NCBI RefSeq assembly: GCF_018205975.1
Contig: NZ_CP073577.1
Span: 1,178,001 to 1,242,000 of the forward strand
Length of the DNA: 64,000 nt
Direction of reading: 5' to 3'
Origin: Erythrobacter sp. JK5
GTDB taxonomy: Bacteria; Pseudomonadota; Alphaproteobacteria; Sphingomonadales; Sphingomonadaceae
Made by a program: the position numbers and the translations under genes. The number at the start of each line of letters is the position of its first letter. Position 1 is the stretch's first letter. This document shows, in pieces, positions 36,301 to 45,618 of the stretch. The notes beneath the pieces were generated by a model. The model did not search any database. It was not told where the DNA came from and worked only from the letters and a program-made list of their open reading frames with translations.

Positions 36301-36878
36301 ACATCCGCGAGGTCGGGTTCGAACTCTACCAGTCGATGCTGGAGGACGCGATCCTCGCGGCCAAGGCGGGTGAGATGGGTCTGGAAGCGGCCAAGGACAA
36401 AGTCTCGCCGCAGATCACCGTCGATGCGCCGATCATGATCCCGGAAGATTACGTGCCCGACCTCGCGGTGCGCATGGCGCTCTATCGCCGCCTCAACCAG
36501 GCGCAGGACAAGGCCGAGATCGAGAGCCTCGCCGCCGAGATGATCGACCGCTTCGGTGACCTGCCCGGGCCGACCAAGAATCTCGTCCGCCTGATCGAGA
36601 TCAAACATCAGGCGATCGAGGCGAACATCGCCAAGATCGATGTGGGGGCGCGCGGCACGCTGGTGACCTTCCACAACGACGATTTCCCCGACGGGCCGGG
36701 CCTGATCGCCTATGTCGACCGGCTGCAGGGCACCGCCAAGCTGCGCCCGGACATGAAGCTGGTGATCAACCGCGCGTGGGGCGACCCGCAAAGTCGCCTC
36801 AACGGGCTGTTCCAGCTGACCAAGGGACTGTCCGGAATCGCGCGCAAGGCGAGGAAGCGCGAAAAGGCGGCGGCCTGA
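33387..36878 (+). CDS. mfd: transcription-repair coupling factor
   Basis: 1163 aa. The UvrB-homology N-terminal module is followed by a CarD-like RNA-polymerase-interaction domain (LVVHIEHGIGKYLGL), then translocase motifs GDVGFGKTEVALRAA, VDEEQRFGVTHKE and QLRGRVGRAK, and a C-terminal TRCF domain. It removes stalled RNA polymerase and recruits UvrA. The ATG at 33387 (MPDLNRILKADQ) is preferred over an upstream GTG at 33345. Confidence 0.97.
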   Translation: MPDLNRILKADQPLTLSSLPRGALPLVMSDLARAAKQRAVFIAPDDAAMRSVADAARFFAPEVEVLEFPAWDCLPYDRASPALSVSAARLSALFRLQRPESGSQLLVTTVNAVLQRVLTPFRIRESVREFRPGTTIGHNSLAALLTRQGYSRTDTVVDHGEFAVRGSIVDIFPSSLDQGLRLDFFGDELESLRLFDPSTQRSTGIVNSHLLLPASEALIDDDSIKRFRTRYRELFGAAATQDPLYVAVSDGRRLAGMEHWLPLFEEQLATVFDHLGEDDVVVIDNAAIGAAEERLNDIADYHDQRERIAGDKSGSYRPLDKRALYLGKDEFDAALARAPAHRSVIFAAPEAEASLDFGFKASRDFSPERARGDNVYEAAAGHVQAIAKTGRKPLLAAYSTGSRSRIASILDEAGCRTAIADNWQEALGLSAKGQVAAMVLPLEAGFANDDLELLTEQDVLGDRLVRRKKKRKDSDAFLAELQALARGDLVVHIEHGIGKYLGLDPITVGKSQHDCVALEYAGGDKLFIPVENIDVLSRYGSSEDNVPLDRLGGEGWQRRRAKLKERITAIAGELMKVAAERALKKAPVLEAEEASFNQFVDRFPWEETDDQDAAIADVLRDLESGRPMDRLVCGDVGFGKTEVALRAAFVAAMSGQQVAVVAPTTLLARQHFQNFAERFAGFPLKVGRLSRLVSSKEMSDTREGLANGTIDIVVGTHAILSKSTSFKNLGLVIVDEEQRFGVTHKEKLKQLRADVHMLTLTATPIPRTLQMAMTGLRELSTIQTPPVDRLAVRTYVMEWDDMVMREALLREHHRGGQSFIVVPRIADMAAVEEWLHQHVPEIKAISAHGQMGAGEIEERMSAFYEGKYEVLLSTTIVESGLDLPSANTIIIHRADRFGLAQLYQLRGRVGRAKLRAYAYLTYEKDVQLSEVAEKRLKVLGDLDSLGAGFQLASHDLDIRGAGNLLGDEQSGHIREVGFELYQSMLEDAILAAKAGEMGLEAAKDKVSPQITVDAPIMIPEDYVPDLAVRMALYRRLNQAQDKAEIESLAAEMIDRFGDLPGPTKNLVRLIEIKHQAIEANIAKIDVGARGTLVTFHNDDFPDGPGLIAYVDRLQGTAKLRPDMKLVINRAWGDPQSRLNGLFQLTKGLSGIARKARKREKAAA

Positions 36879-36888
36879 CCGCGCCTCT

Positions 36889-37719
36889 CTACCCGTGCCC
36901 CTGCCCGCGTGCGGTGCGCGACAGGGCGACCACGGCCTGACCCTTCATCGGCTGCGCGCGCAGGAAGCCCTGCCAGTAATCGCACCCTTCGCTGATGATC
37001 GCGGCGCGCTGGATTTCGCTTTCGATACCCTCGGCGTAGATTTCCAGCTCCAGCGCGCGGCACAGCGCGATGATCGCGCGCAGCACGGCCAATGCCTTGG
37101 CGTCGCCGGGCACGCCCACGAGCATCTGCCTGTCGAGCTTGAGCGCATCGAGCGGCAGGTCGCGCAGATAGCGAAAATTGCAGAATCCCGCTCCGAAATC
37201 GTCGAGCGCGGTGCGAAAGCCGAGCTTGCGCAGCGCCCCCAGCGCGGCCGCCGCCTGTTCGAGATTGCGCAGCAGCACGTCTTCGGTGATCTCCAGCATC
37301 AATCGCCCGGGTGCCAGATCGCTGCGACCGATCAACGCTGCGAAATCGGCGGCAAAGCGCGGATCGCCCAGTTCTTCGGGCGTGATGTTGAGCGAAAGGT
37401 GCAATTCCTCCGGCCAGCTTGCCGCTTCCTCCAGCGCCCGCGCGACCACGTGGCGCGACAGCGGCGCGACCAGTGCCGCGCGCTCGGCGATCGCAAACAG
37501 ATCGCGCGCGCCGATCTCGCCCAGCGTCGGATGCCGCCAGCGTGCCAGCGCTTCCGCGCCCGCCACCGCGCCCGTGCGGCTCGCGAATTGCGGCTGGAAC
37601 AGCACTTCGATCTCGCGCCGGTCGAGCGCGCGCAGCAGGTCTGCCTCGAGCGAGTCGGGCTTGACCCCGGGAAAGGTTCCCCGGGCCGGTTTTCTCAGCG
37701 ACGGCGTATGCGACTCCAT
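36889..37719 (-). CDS. stand-alone EAL-domain phosphodiesterase
   Basis: 276 aa, EAL domain only, no signal or membrane segment. Catalytic residues are all present: E of AEALARW, N of LNITPEEL, E of LEITED, DD of ALDDFGAGF, K of LKLDRQ, E of YAEGIES, Q of WQGFLRAQPM. It should hydrolyse c-di-GMP to pGpG. With no sensor domain, its activity would depend on expression or on a partner. Convergent with mfd, 10 nt apart. Confidence 0.9.
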   Translation of the reverse strand: MESHTPSLRKPARGTFPGVKPDSLEADLLRALDRREIEVLFQPQFASRTGAVAGAEALARWRHPTLGEIGARDLFAIAERAALVAPLSRHVVARALEEAASWPEELHLSLNITPEELGDPRFAADFAALIGRSDLAPGRLMLEITEDVLLRNLEQAAAALGALRKLGFRTALDDFGAGFCNFRYLRDLPLDALKLDRQMLVGVPGDAKALAVLRAIIALCRALELEIYAEGIESEIQRAAIISEGCDYWQGFLRAQPMKGQAVVALSRTARGQGHG

Positions 37720-37840
37720 GGTGATCCCTTAACCGCGCGATCGGCACCATGGGCGGATCAATTGCAATCCGCCCGAATTTGGAACATCAGGATAAGTCAT
37801 TTGCGATGCTGCGCAACGGCAGGCGGGGGTTGAGGATTAC

Positions 37841-38632
37841 ATGGCCAACGACAACGGCTCGACGCGCGCGGCGCTGGTCGCTTCGGACACCGAACGCTCG
37901 CAGGAAGCCTATGAAGCGCTCACCGGGCGGCACGACTGGGTCCCGCTCGAACAGGCGGACGTGGTGGTGGTGCTGGGCGGCGACGGTTTCATGCTCCAGA
38001 CGTTGCACGCAATGCTGGATTCGGGCCGCATCATTCCGGCCTACGGGATGAACCTCGGCACGGTCGGGTTCCTGATGAACCGTTACGACCGGCGTGCCAA
38101 TGTCTTGCAGCGGATCGCCAAGGCGCGGCGCATCCGGATCGCCCCGCTCAGCGGTCAGGCGGTGACGACCGGCGGAGAAACGCACGAGCTTTCCGCTATC
38201 AACGAGGTATCGCTGCTGCGCGAAACCCGCCAGACCGCGAAGATCGAAGTCACCGTCGGCAACCGCGTGCGCATCCCGGAACTCGTATGCGATGGCGTCC
38301 TGGTTTCGACGCCTGCCGGATCGACCGCCTACAACCTTTCGGCCAACGGCCCGATCCTTCCGCTCGACAGCAAGGTGCTGGCGCTGACCCCGATCAGCCC
38401 GTTCCGCCCGCGACGCTGGCACGGCGCAATCCTGCCAGACCGGGTGCGGATCGAATTGCGCGTGCTCGATCCGGTCAAGCGCCCGGTCGCCGCGGTGGCC
38501 GATCAGAAGGAATTCCGCGATATTGCCGAGGTGACGGTGGAAATCGACCACGAAACCGAGCTCGAATTGCTGTTCGATCCGGGCCAGTCGCTCGAGGAAC
38601 GAATCGTCGCGGAACAGTTCGTCACGGATTGA
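37841..38632 (+). CDS. nadK: NAD kinase
   Basis: 263 aa, short alphaproteobacterial type. GGDG at 46-49, the NE motif in SAINEVSLLRE and DGVLVSTPAGSTAYNLSANGPI build the NAD site. Phosphorylates NAD to NADP in the cytoplasm. The ATG at 37841 has GAGG seven bases upstream. Divergent from the EAL gene (121 nt). Confidence 0.95.
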   Translation: MANDNGSTRAALVASDTERSQEAYEALTGRHDWVPLEQADVVVVLGGDGFMLQTLHAMLDSGRIIPAYGMNLGTVGFLMNRYDRRANVLQRIAKARRIRIAPLSGQAVTTGGETHELSAINEVSLLRETRQTAKIEVTVGNRVRIPELVCDGVLVSTPAGSTAYNLSANGPILPLDSKVLALTPISPFRPRRWHGAILPDRVRIELRVLDPVKRPVAAVADQKEFRDIAEVTVEIDHETELELLFDPGQSLEERIVAEQFVTD

Positions 38633-38687
38633 CGCAGGCGGGCGGCATCGGGGCAATCGGACGCGCCGCCGAAAACGAAAACCCCTC

Positions 38688-38716
38688 TTGCAAACCCGCC
38701 GCCGCGCCCATATAGG
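38688..38716 (+). promoter_or_regulatory. promoter of tRNA-Asn
   Basis: TTGCAA, 17 nt, TATAGG, 22 nt before the tRNA 5' end. Same layout as the tRNA-Pro promoter. Confidence 0.65.
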
Positions 38717-38738
38717 CGCGCTTCCGCCTTCGGGCTGC

Positions 38739-38813
38739 TCCCCGATAGCTCAGCGGTAGAGTAGGTGACTGTTAATCACTTGGTCGTTGGTTCGAATCCA
38801 ACTCGGGGAGCCA
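38739..38813 (+). tRNA. tRNA-Asn (GTT)
   Basis: Acceptor TCCCCGA/TCGGGGA, discriminator G, encoded CCA; anticodon loop CTGTTAA gives GTT. 75 nt. Confidence 0.97.
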
Positions 38814-38938
38814 TTTCATCACAGCACCGCGTTAAGGTTTGACCGACCGGCGATCCCGTTTCGGGACTGCGCCGATACAGCGTTGTCGTTAACGTCTGAA
38901 ACCCGACATGATTTCGGCCTTGGTAACAGGAGCCCGTC

Positions 38939-39094
38939 ATGTCGATCTACAGTTTCCGCGGTAGCGGCCCCGATGCCTGGAGCAGCCCGCGTCCGTACCG
39001 CGATCCGTCGCTGCGCCGCTATCACTACGGCAAGATCCAGCCGATGGAAGAGGACCGTCCCGGTTTCCTCGCACGGCTGCTGCGCGCAAGCTGA
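38939..39094 (+). CDS. small basic protein, 51 aa
   Basis: A short frame beginning MSIYSFRGSGPDAW and ending FLARLLRAS, with an ideal AGGAG eight bases upstream of the ATG. It is rich in arginine, tyrosine and proline (SSPRPYRDPSLRRYHYGK), with no membrane helix or signal. It has its own leader after tRNA-Asn and ends 9 nt before the convergent TauE gene. The family is not recognised; the strong ribosome site argues that it is real. Confidence 0.7.
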   Translation: MSIYSFRGSGPDAWSSPRPYRDPSLRRYHYGKIQPMEEDRPGFLARLLRAS

Positions 39095-39103
39095 TATCAC
39101 CCT

Positions 39104-39859
39104 TCAAGGGGCGATCAGCAGTCGCACTCCCACGGCGGTCACCAGCGCGGCAGTGAGCCACCGGATCCAGCGTTTGGGCAGGATTCTCACCGCCATCAGG
39201 CTGCCGATCTGGCCACCGATCGCGACCGCGATCAGCAGCGGAAGCGCGGCACCGACCGCGCCGCCGAGTGCGGCCGGCCCTTGTTTGAGCAGCTGACCGG
39301 CAAGGCCGAACAGCGAATTCACCAAAATGAAGAAGCTCGCGGTCGCGGCGATCGCGCGGGTGTCGCGCCAGCGGGTGAGGTGCAACAGCGGCGCAAGGAA
39401 AATTCCGCCGCCGATGCCGACCAGACCGGCGAGATAGCCCAGCGGCGCGGCGGCAACCGGCATGTAGCGCGCCAGCCTGCCCGGCTGCCCCATCGCACCT
39501 TCGTCTATCGGTATCAGCATCGTGGCGCCGGTCAGCAACAGGCTCGCGCCGAGCAGCAGCATGAAGGTCGCCTGGTCGATCGGCGTCAATCCGCCCAGCA
39601 GCGCCGCCGGGGCCGCGAGCGCGGTGAGCAGCAGCGCACCGCGCCACGGAGTCACCCCTGCCCGCGCGAAACGGATCGTTCCGCCCGCCACCACCACGAT
39701 GTTGCAGGCCAGCGCCACCAGCGGCAGCAAACGATAGTCGAGTCCCGAGAGCGCCAGCAGCGCAGCATAGGTCGACCCGCCGCCGAACCCGACGCTGGCA
39801 TAGAGCAGCGCGGTCAGCAGGAAGGCGAGCGCGAGCCCGATCGGCACCGCTGCGATCAT
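39104..39859 (-). CDS. TauE/SafE-family sulfite/anion permease
   Basis: 251 aa with about eight hydrophobic helices. Two repeated family motifs are seen: GFGGGSTYAALL near residue 24 and GLVGIGGGIFLAPLL near 145. Such proteins export sulfite, sulfoacetate or related anions; no sulfur gene is adjacent, so the substrate is open. Ends 32 nt upstream of the next marker, the secA stop lying beyond its start. Confidence 0.9.
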   Translation of the reverse strand: MIAAVPIGLALAFLLTALLYASVGFGGGSTYAALLALSGLDYRLLPLVALACNIVVVAGGTIRFARAGVTPWRGALLLTALAAPAALLGGLTPIDQATFMLLLGASLLLTGATMLIPIDEGAMGQPGRLARYMPVAAAPLGYLAGLVGIGGGIFLAPLLHLTRWRDTRAIAATASFFILVNSLFGLAGQLLKQGPAALGGAVGAALPLLIAVAIGGQIGSLMAVRILPKRWIRWLTAALVTAVGVRLLIAP

Positions 39860-39891
39860 CGCGGCTGGGTTCTCACCGCGCGCTCAGGCGC

Positions 39892-42654
<2,763 letters not shown>

Positions 42655-42679
42655 GGATCAAGTCCTGAAATATGGGAAA

Positions 42680-42696
42680 GGCCCGTTCGCGGGGCC
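42680..42696 (-). terminator. terminator of the 90-aa secreted protein gene
   Basis: GGCCC/GGGCC hairpin followed by TTTCCC on the minus strand, between that gene and secA. Confidence 0.6.
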
Positions 42697-42760
42697 GGAT
42701 TTGTCTGGGCTGGATTTGCGCTGCCAATGGCGCGCAGCAGGAAAAATTCGCCGACGCTGC

Positions 42761-43033
42761 CTATTCGAAGGCGCGCTCTATCCCCATTGCCACCGGAACC
42801 CGCAGGACCTGCGGAAGCAACACGCGCCTGGGCACCGTCACGGTACGGCAACGCACACGCCGCCGGGTGTCGGCTTCCCGCACTTCGGAAGGCGCGCCGG
42901 CCTTGTCCTCGCGCGCATCGGCCGAGGCGCCGATATCGCACGTCACTTCGCTCAGCACCGACGCATGAGCCGGAGTGCCCAGCACGGCTAGGCCCGAAAG
43001 CAGGGCCAGGAAGGCAAAGAAGTGACGCGTCAT
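42761..43033 (-). CDS. hypothetical secreted protein, 90 aa
   Basis: I do not recognise a family. A good signal peptide (MTRHFFAFLALLSG ... PAHA) is followed by about 66 residues, arginine-rich in the middle, with two cysteines and a C-terminus ending in GIERAFE. The start is divergent from argJ and there is no strong ribosome site, which lowers confidence. A hairpin terminator lies downstream. Confidence 0.55.
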   Translation of the reverse strand: MTRHFFAFLALLSGLAVLGTPAHASVLSEVTCDIGASADAREDKAGAPSEVREADTRRRVRCRTVTVPRRVLLPQVLRVPVAMGIERAFE

Positions 43034-43156
43034 CGCAACACTAAATAGGGGGTCTTGCCGCGTTCGTCCACATCCAGAAGCGAGGTAATTCTCAATCCTC
43101 GTCAGACGCCGATGGTCATTGCCGCGCAGGACTTTGCCGATTACGGCGGCCCCGAC

Positions 43157-44383
43157 ATGGACCTTCAAACCTCGCCCCTGGCTCTCCCCTTTCCCGAATT
43201 GCCGCCGATCGACGGCGTCACGCTGCGCGTCGCACGCGCACAATACAAGAGCTGGGATCGCTGCGATCTCACCTTCGTCGAGCTGACCGAAGGGACGACG
43301 GTTGCGGGTGTGTTCACGCAAAGCGCCTGCGCCTCGAGCGAGGTCGAGCTTGGCCGCAGTCAGGTCACGGCGGGCAGCGCCCGCGCGCTGGTGGTCAATG
43401 CCGGCAATTCCAATGCCTTTACCGGCTATCGCGGGCGCGAAGCGGTGGAGGCGATCATGGCGCAGGTGAGCGAGGCTCTGGGCTGCGAGCCCGCCCAGGT
43501 GTTCGTCTCCTCGACCGGGGTGATCGGCGTGCCGCTGCCGCAGGACAAGGCGCGCGCCGGTGTCGCCGCCGCGCTGTCGGCCGAGCCATGCGGCTGGCTT
43601 GATGCGGCCAATGCTATCGCCACCACCGATACTTTCGCCAAGGGAGCGCAGGCATCCGCGATGATCGGCGCAACACGCGTCGACCTCGCCGGGATTATCA
43701 AGGGTTCGGGCATGATCGCACCCGACATGGCGACGATGCTCGGCTACATCTTCACCGATGCGGCCGTGGCTCCCGCGTTCCTGCAGGAATGCCTGAACCG
43801 CGCCAATGGCGGGAGCTTCAGCTGCATCACCGTGGATGGCGACACATCGACCAGCGACACGGTGCTTGCGTTCGCGACAGGCAAGGCCGGCAATGCGCGG
43901 ATCGAGAACTGGGATAGCCCCGGAGCCGACGCCTTTGCCGCCGCGCTCGCCGATATCTGCCGCCAGCTGGCGCAGCTGGTGGTGCGCGACGGCGAAGGGG
44001 CCACGAAATTCATATCCGTGCGCGTCTCCAGCGCCGTGTCCGACGAAAGCGCGCGCCGGATCGGGCTTGCCATCGCGAATTCACCGCTGGTCAAGACCGC
44101 GATCGCGGGCGAGGACGCCAACTGGGGCCGCGTCGTGATGGCAGTCGGCAAGGCGGGCGAACCGGCCGATCGCGACAGGCTCTCGATCGCGTTCGGCGAC
44201 GTCTGGACCGCGCGCGACGGACTGCCGGTCGAAGATTACGACGAAACCCCCGTGGCCGATCATCTCAAGGGGCAGGAGATCGAGCTCGCGGTCGATATCG
44301 GCCTTGGCGAAGGCCGGGCTACCGTGTGGACCTGCGATCTGACGCATGGCTACATCTCGATCAACGCGGATTATCGGTCGTGA
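43157..44383 (+). CDS. argJ: bifunctional ornithine acetyltransferase / N-acetylglutamate synthase
   Basis: 408 aa. The self-cleaving site lies in GMIAPDMATMLGYIFTD, with the nucleophile T193 after DMA; the alpha and beta chains form from one precursor. Transfers acetyl from N-acetylornithine to glutamate in arginine synthesis. The ATG at 43157 (MDLQTSPLALPFP) matches the family start; the frame opens at 43055. The stop overlaps the next gene (GTGA). Confidence 0.95.
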   Translation: MDLQTSPLALPFPELPPIDGVTLRVARAQYKSWDRCDLTFVELTEGTTVAGVFTQSACASSEVELGRSQVTAGSARALVVNAGNSNAFTGYRGREAVEAIMAQVSEALGCEPAQVFVSSTGVIGVPLPQDKARAGVAAALSAEPCGWLDAANAIATTDTFAKGAQASAMIGATRVDLAGIIKGSGMIAPDMATMLGYIFTDAAVAPAFLQECLNRANGGSFSCITVDGDTSTSDTVLAFATGKAGNARIENWDSPGADAFAAALADICRQLAQLVVRDGEGATKFISVRVSSAVSDESARRIGLAIANSPLVKTAIAGEDANWGRVVMAVGKAGEPADRDRLSIAFGDVWTARDGLPVEDYDETPVADHLKGQEIELAVDIGLGEGRATVWTCDLTHGYISINADYRS

Positions 44384-45180
44384 CTGCGCTCGACGCCGAA
44401 ATCCGCGATTTGCTGCTCTTCGCGGCGCAGCGATCGATGCTGCCGCGCTTCCGCGCGCTCGCCGACGACGAGATCGAGATGAAGGGCAAGGACGACCCCG
44501 TCACCGTGGTCGATCGCGAGATAGAGAGTTTCCTTACCGAAGCGCTGACGAAGCTCGCGCCCGGTGTCGCCGTGGTCGGCGAGGAAGCGGTTGCCGACGA
44601 TGCAAGCGTGCTCGATCAGCTGACCGGCCAGTGCTGGATCATCGACCCGCTCGACGGCACGGCGAACTTCACCGAGGGGAAGCAACCCTTTGGGATCATC
44701 GTTGCCCTTGCCGATGCCGGGAAAGCGGTGGCGGGCTGGCTATACGACCCGATCAGGGACCGGCTCTGCCATGCGAAGGTAGGCGAAGGCGCGTTCGTGA
44801 ATGGCGAGCGCATTGCTGCGCGGACCACCGGCCAGCAGCCGCCCGTCACCGCGGTGAGCCGGATGTTCCTGACCGAGGAGCAGGCGGCAATGGTCGATGC
44901 CAAGCTCGCGCCGCATTACACGCTGGTCGACATTCCGCGCTGCGCCGCCGAGCAGTATCCACGCCTTGCCCTTGGCGAAAACGACGTATCCAGCTTCAAG
45001 CGCACCTACCCATGGGATCACGCCGCCGGGGTGCTGTGGCTCAACGAGGCCGGCGGAAAGGCCGCGCGGCTCGATGGCAGCGAGTACCGGGTCGACGAGC
45101 ACGGCAAGCCGGGGCTGGTCGGCGCGTCGAGCCCCGCCATCTGGGACGCATTCGTCGGGCGGGTCTTGGCGGAGAGGTGA
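44380..45180 (+). CDS. inositol monophosphatase family protein
   Basis: 266 aa from a GTG that overlaps the argJ stop. Metal motifs GEEAV, WIIDPLDGTANF and WDHAAGVLWLNEAGG are complete. Position after argJ and the sequence style fit the histidinol-phosphatase-like (HisN) branch, but this cannot be fixed without comparison. Paralogue of the SuhB-like gene at 1840. Confidence 0.87.
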   Translation: MTALDAEIRDLLLFAAQRSMLPRFRALADDEIEMKGKDDPVTVVDREIESFLTEALTKLAPGVAVVGEEAVADDASVLDQLTGQCWIIDPLDGTANFTEGKQPFGIIVALADAGKAVAGWLYDPIRDRLCHAKVGEGAFVNGERIAARTTGQQPPVTAVSRMFLTEEQAAMVDAKLAPHYTLVDIPRCAAEQYPRLALGENDVSSFKRTYPWDHAAGVLWLNEAGGKAARLDGSEYRVDEHGKPGLVGASSPAIWDAFVGRVLAER

Positions 45181-45237
45181 GTCCCCGCGCAGGCGGGGAC
45201 CTCTCAGCCGCAAACATGCTCCCGCCGGCGCGGGAGC
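45181..45237. repeat. double hairpin between two convergent genes
   Basis: GTCCCCGC/GCGGGGAC (45181-45200) and GCTCCCGC/GCGGGAGC (45218-45237). It begins right after the IMPase stop and ends 12 nt before the trxA stop. REP-like composition; it may stop transcription from both sides. Confidence 0.7.
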
Positions 45238-45248
45238 TCACGATCGGA

Positions 45249-45569
45249 TCAGATCTCGCTCTCGATCCATTCCTTGAGCTGGCTCTTGGGCGCAGCGCCG
45301 ACCTTGCGCGCGACCGCTTCGCCGTTCTTGAACAGCACCATCAGCGGGATCGACTGCACACCGATATCGGCGGGCACGCCGGTGTTCTCCATGATGTCCA
45401 TCTTGGCGATGGTCACCTTTTCGCCCAGCTCCTCGCTGATTTCCTCGAGCGCCGGGGCGATCATCTTGCACGGACCGCACCAGTCGGCCCAGAAATCGAC
45501 CAGCACGGGCTTGTCGCTTTCGAGCACATCGGATTTGAAACTGGCATCGGTAACGTTGACGGTAGCCAT
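45249..45569 (-). CDS. trxA: thioredoxin
   Basis: 106 aa, active site WCGPC (C31, C34), the cis-proline in SIPLM and the standard DFWADW lead. Cytoplasmic disulfide reductant. The ATG at 45569 is 49 nt after the addA stop, so it may be the last gene of the long divL-to-addA chain, as often seen next to addA in alphaproteobacteria. Confidence 0.97.
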   Translation of the reverse strand: MATVNVTDASFKSDVLESDKPVLVDFWADWCGPCKMIAPALEEISEELGEKVTIAKMDIMENTGVPADIGVQSIPLMVLFKNGEAVARKVGAAPKSQLKEWIESEI

Positions 45570-45618
45570 GGCGGCGTCTCCTGTTTTGCGTTGGTCGGAA
45601 CTTAGGCGGATTTGCGCT

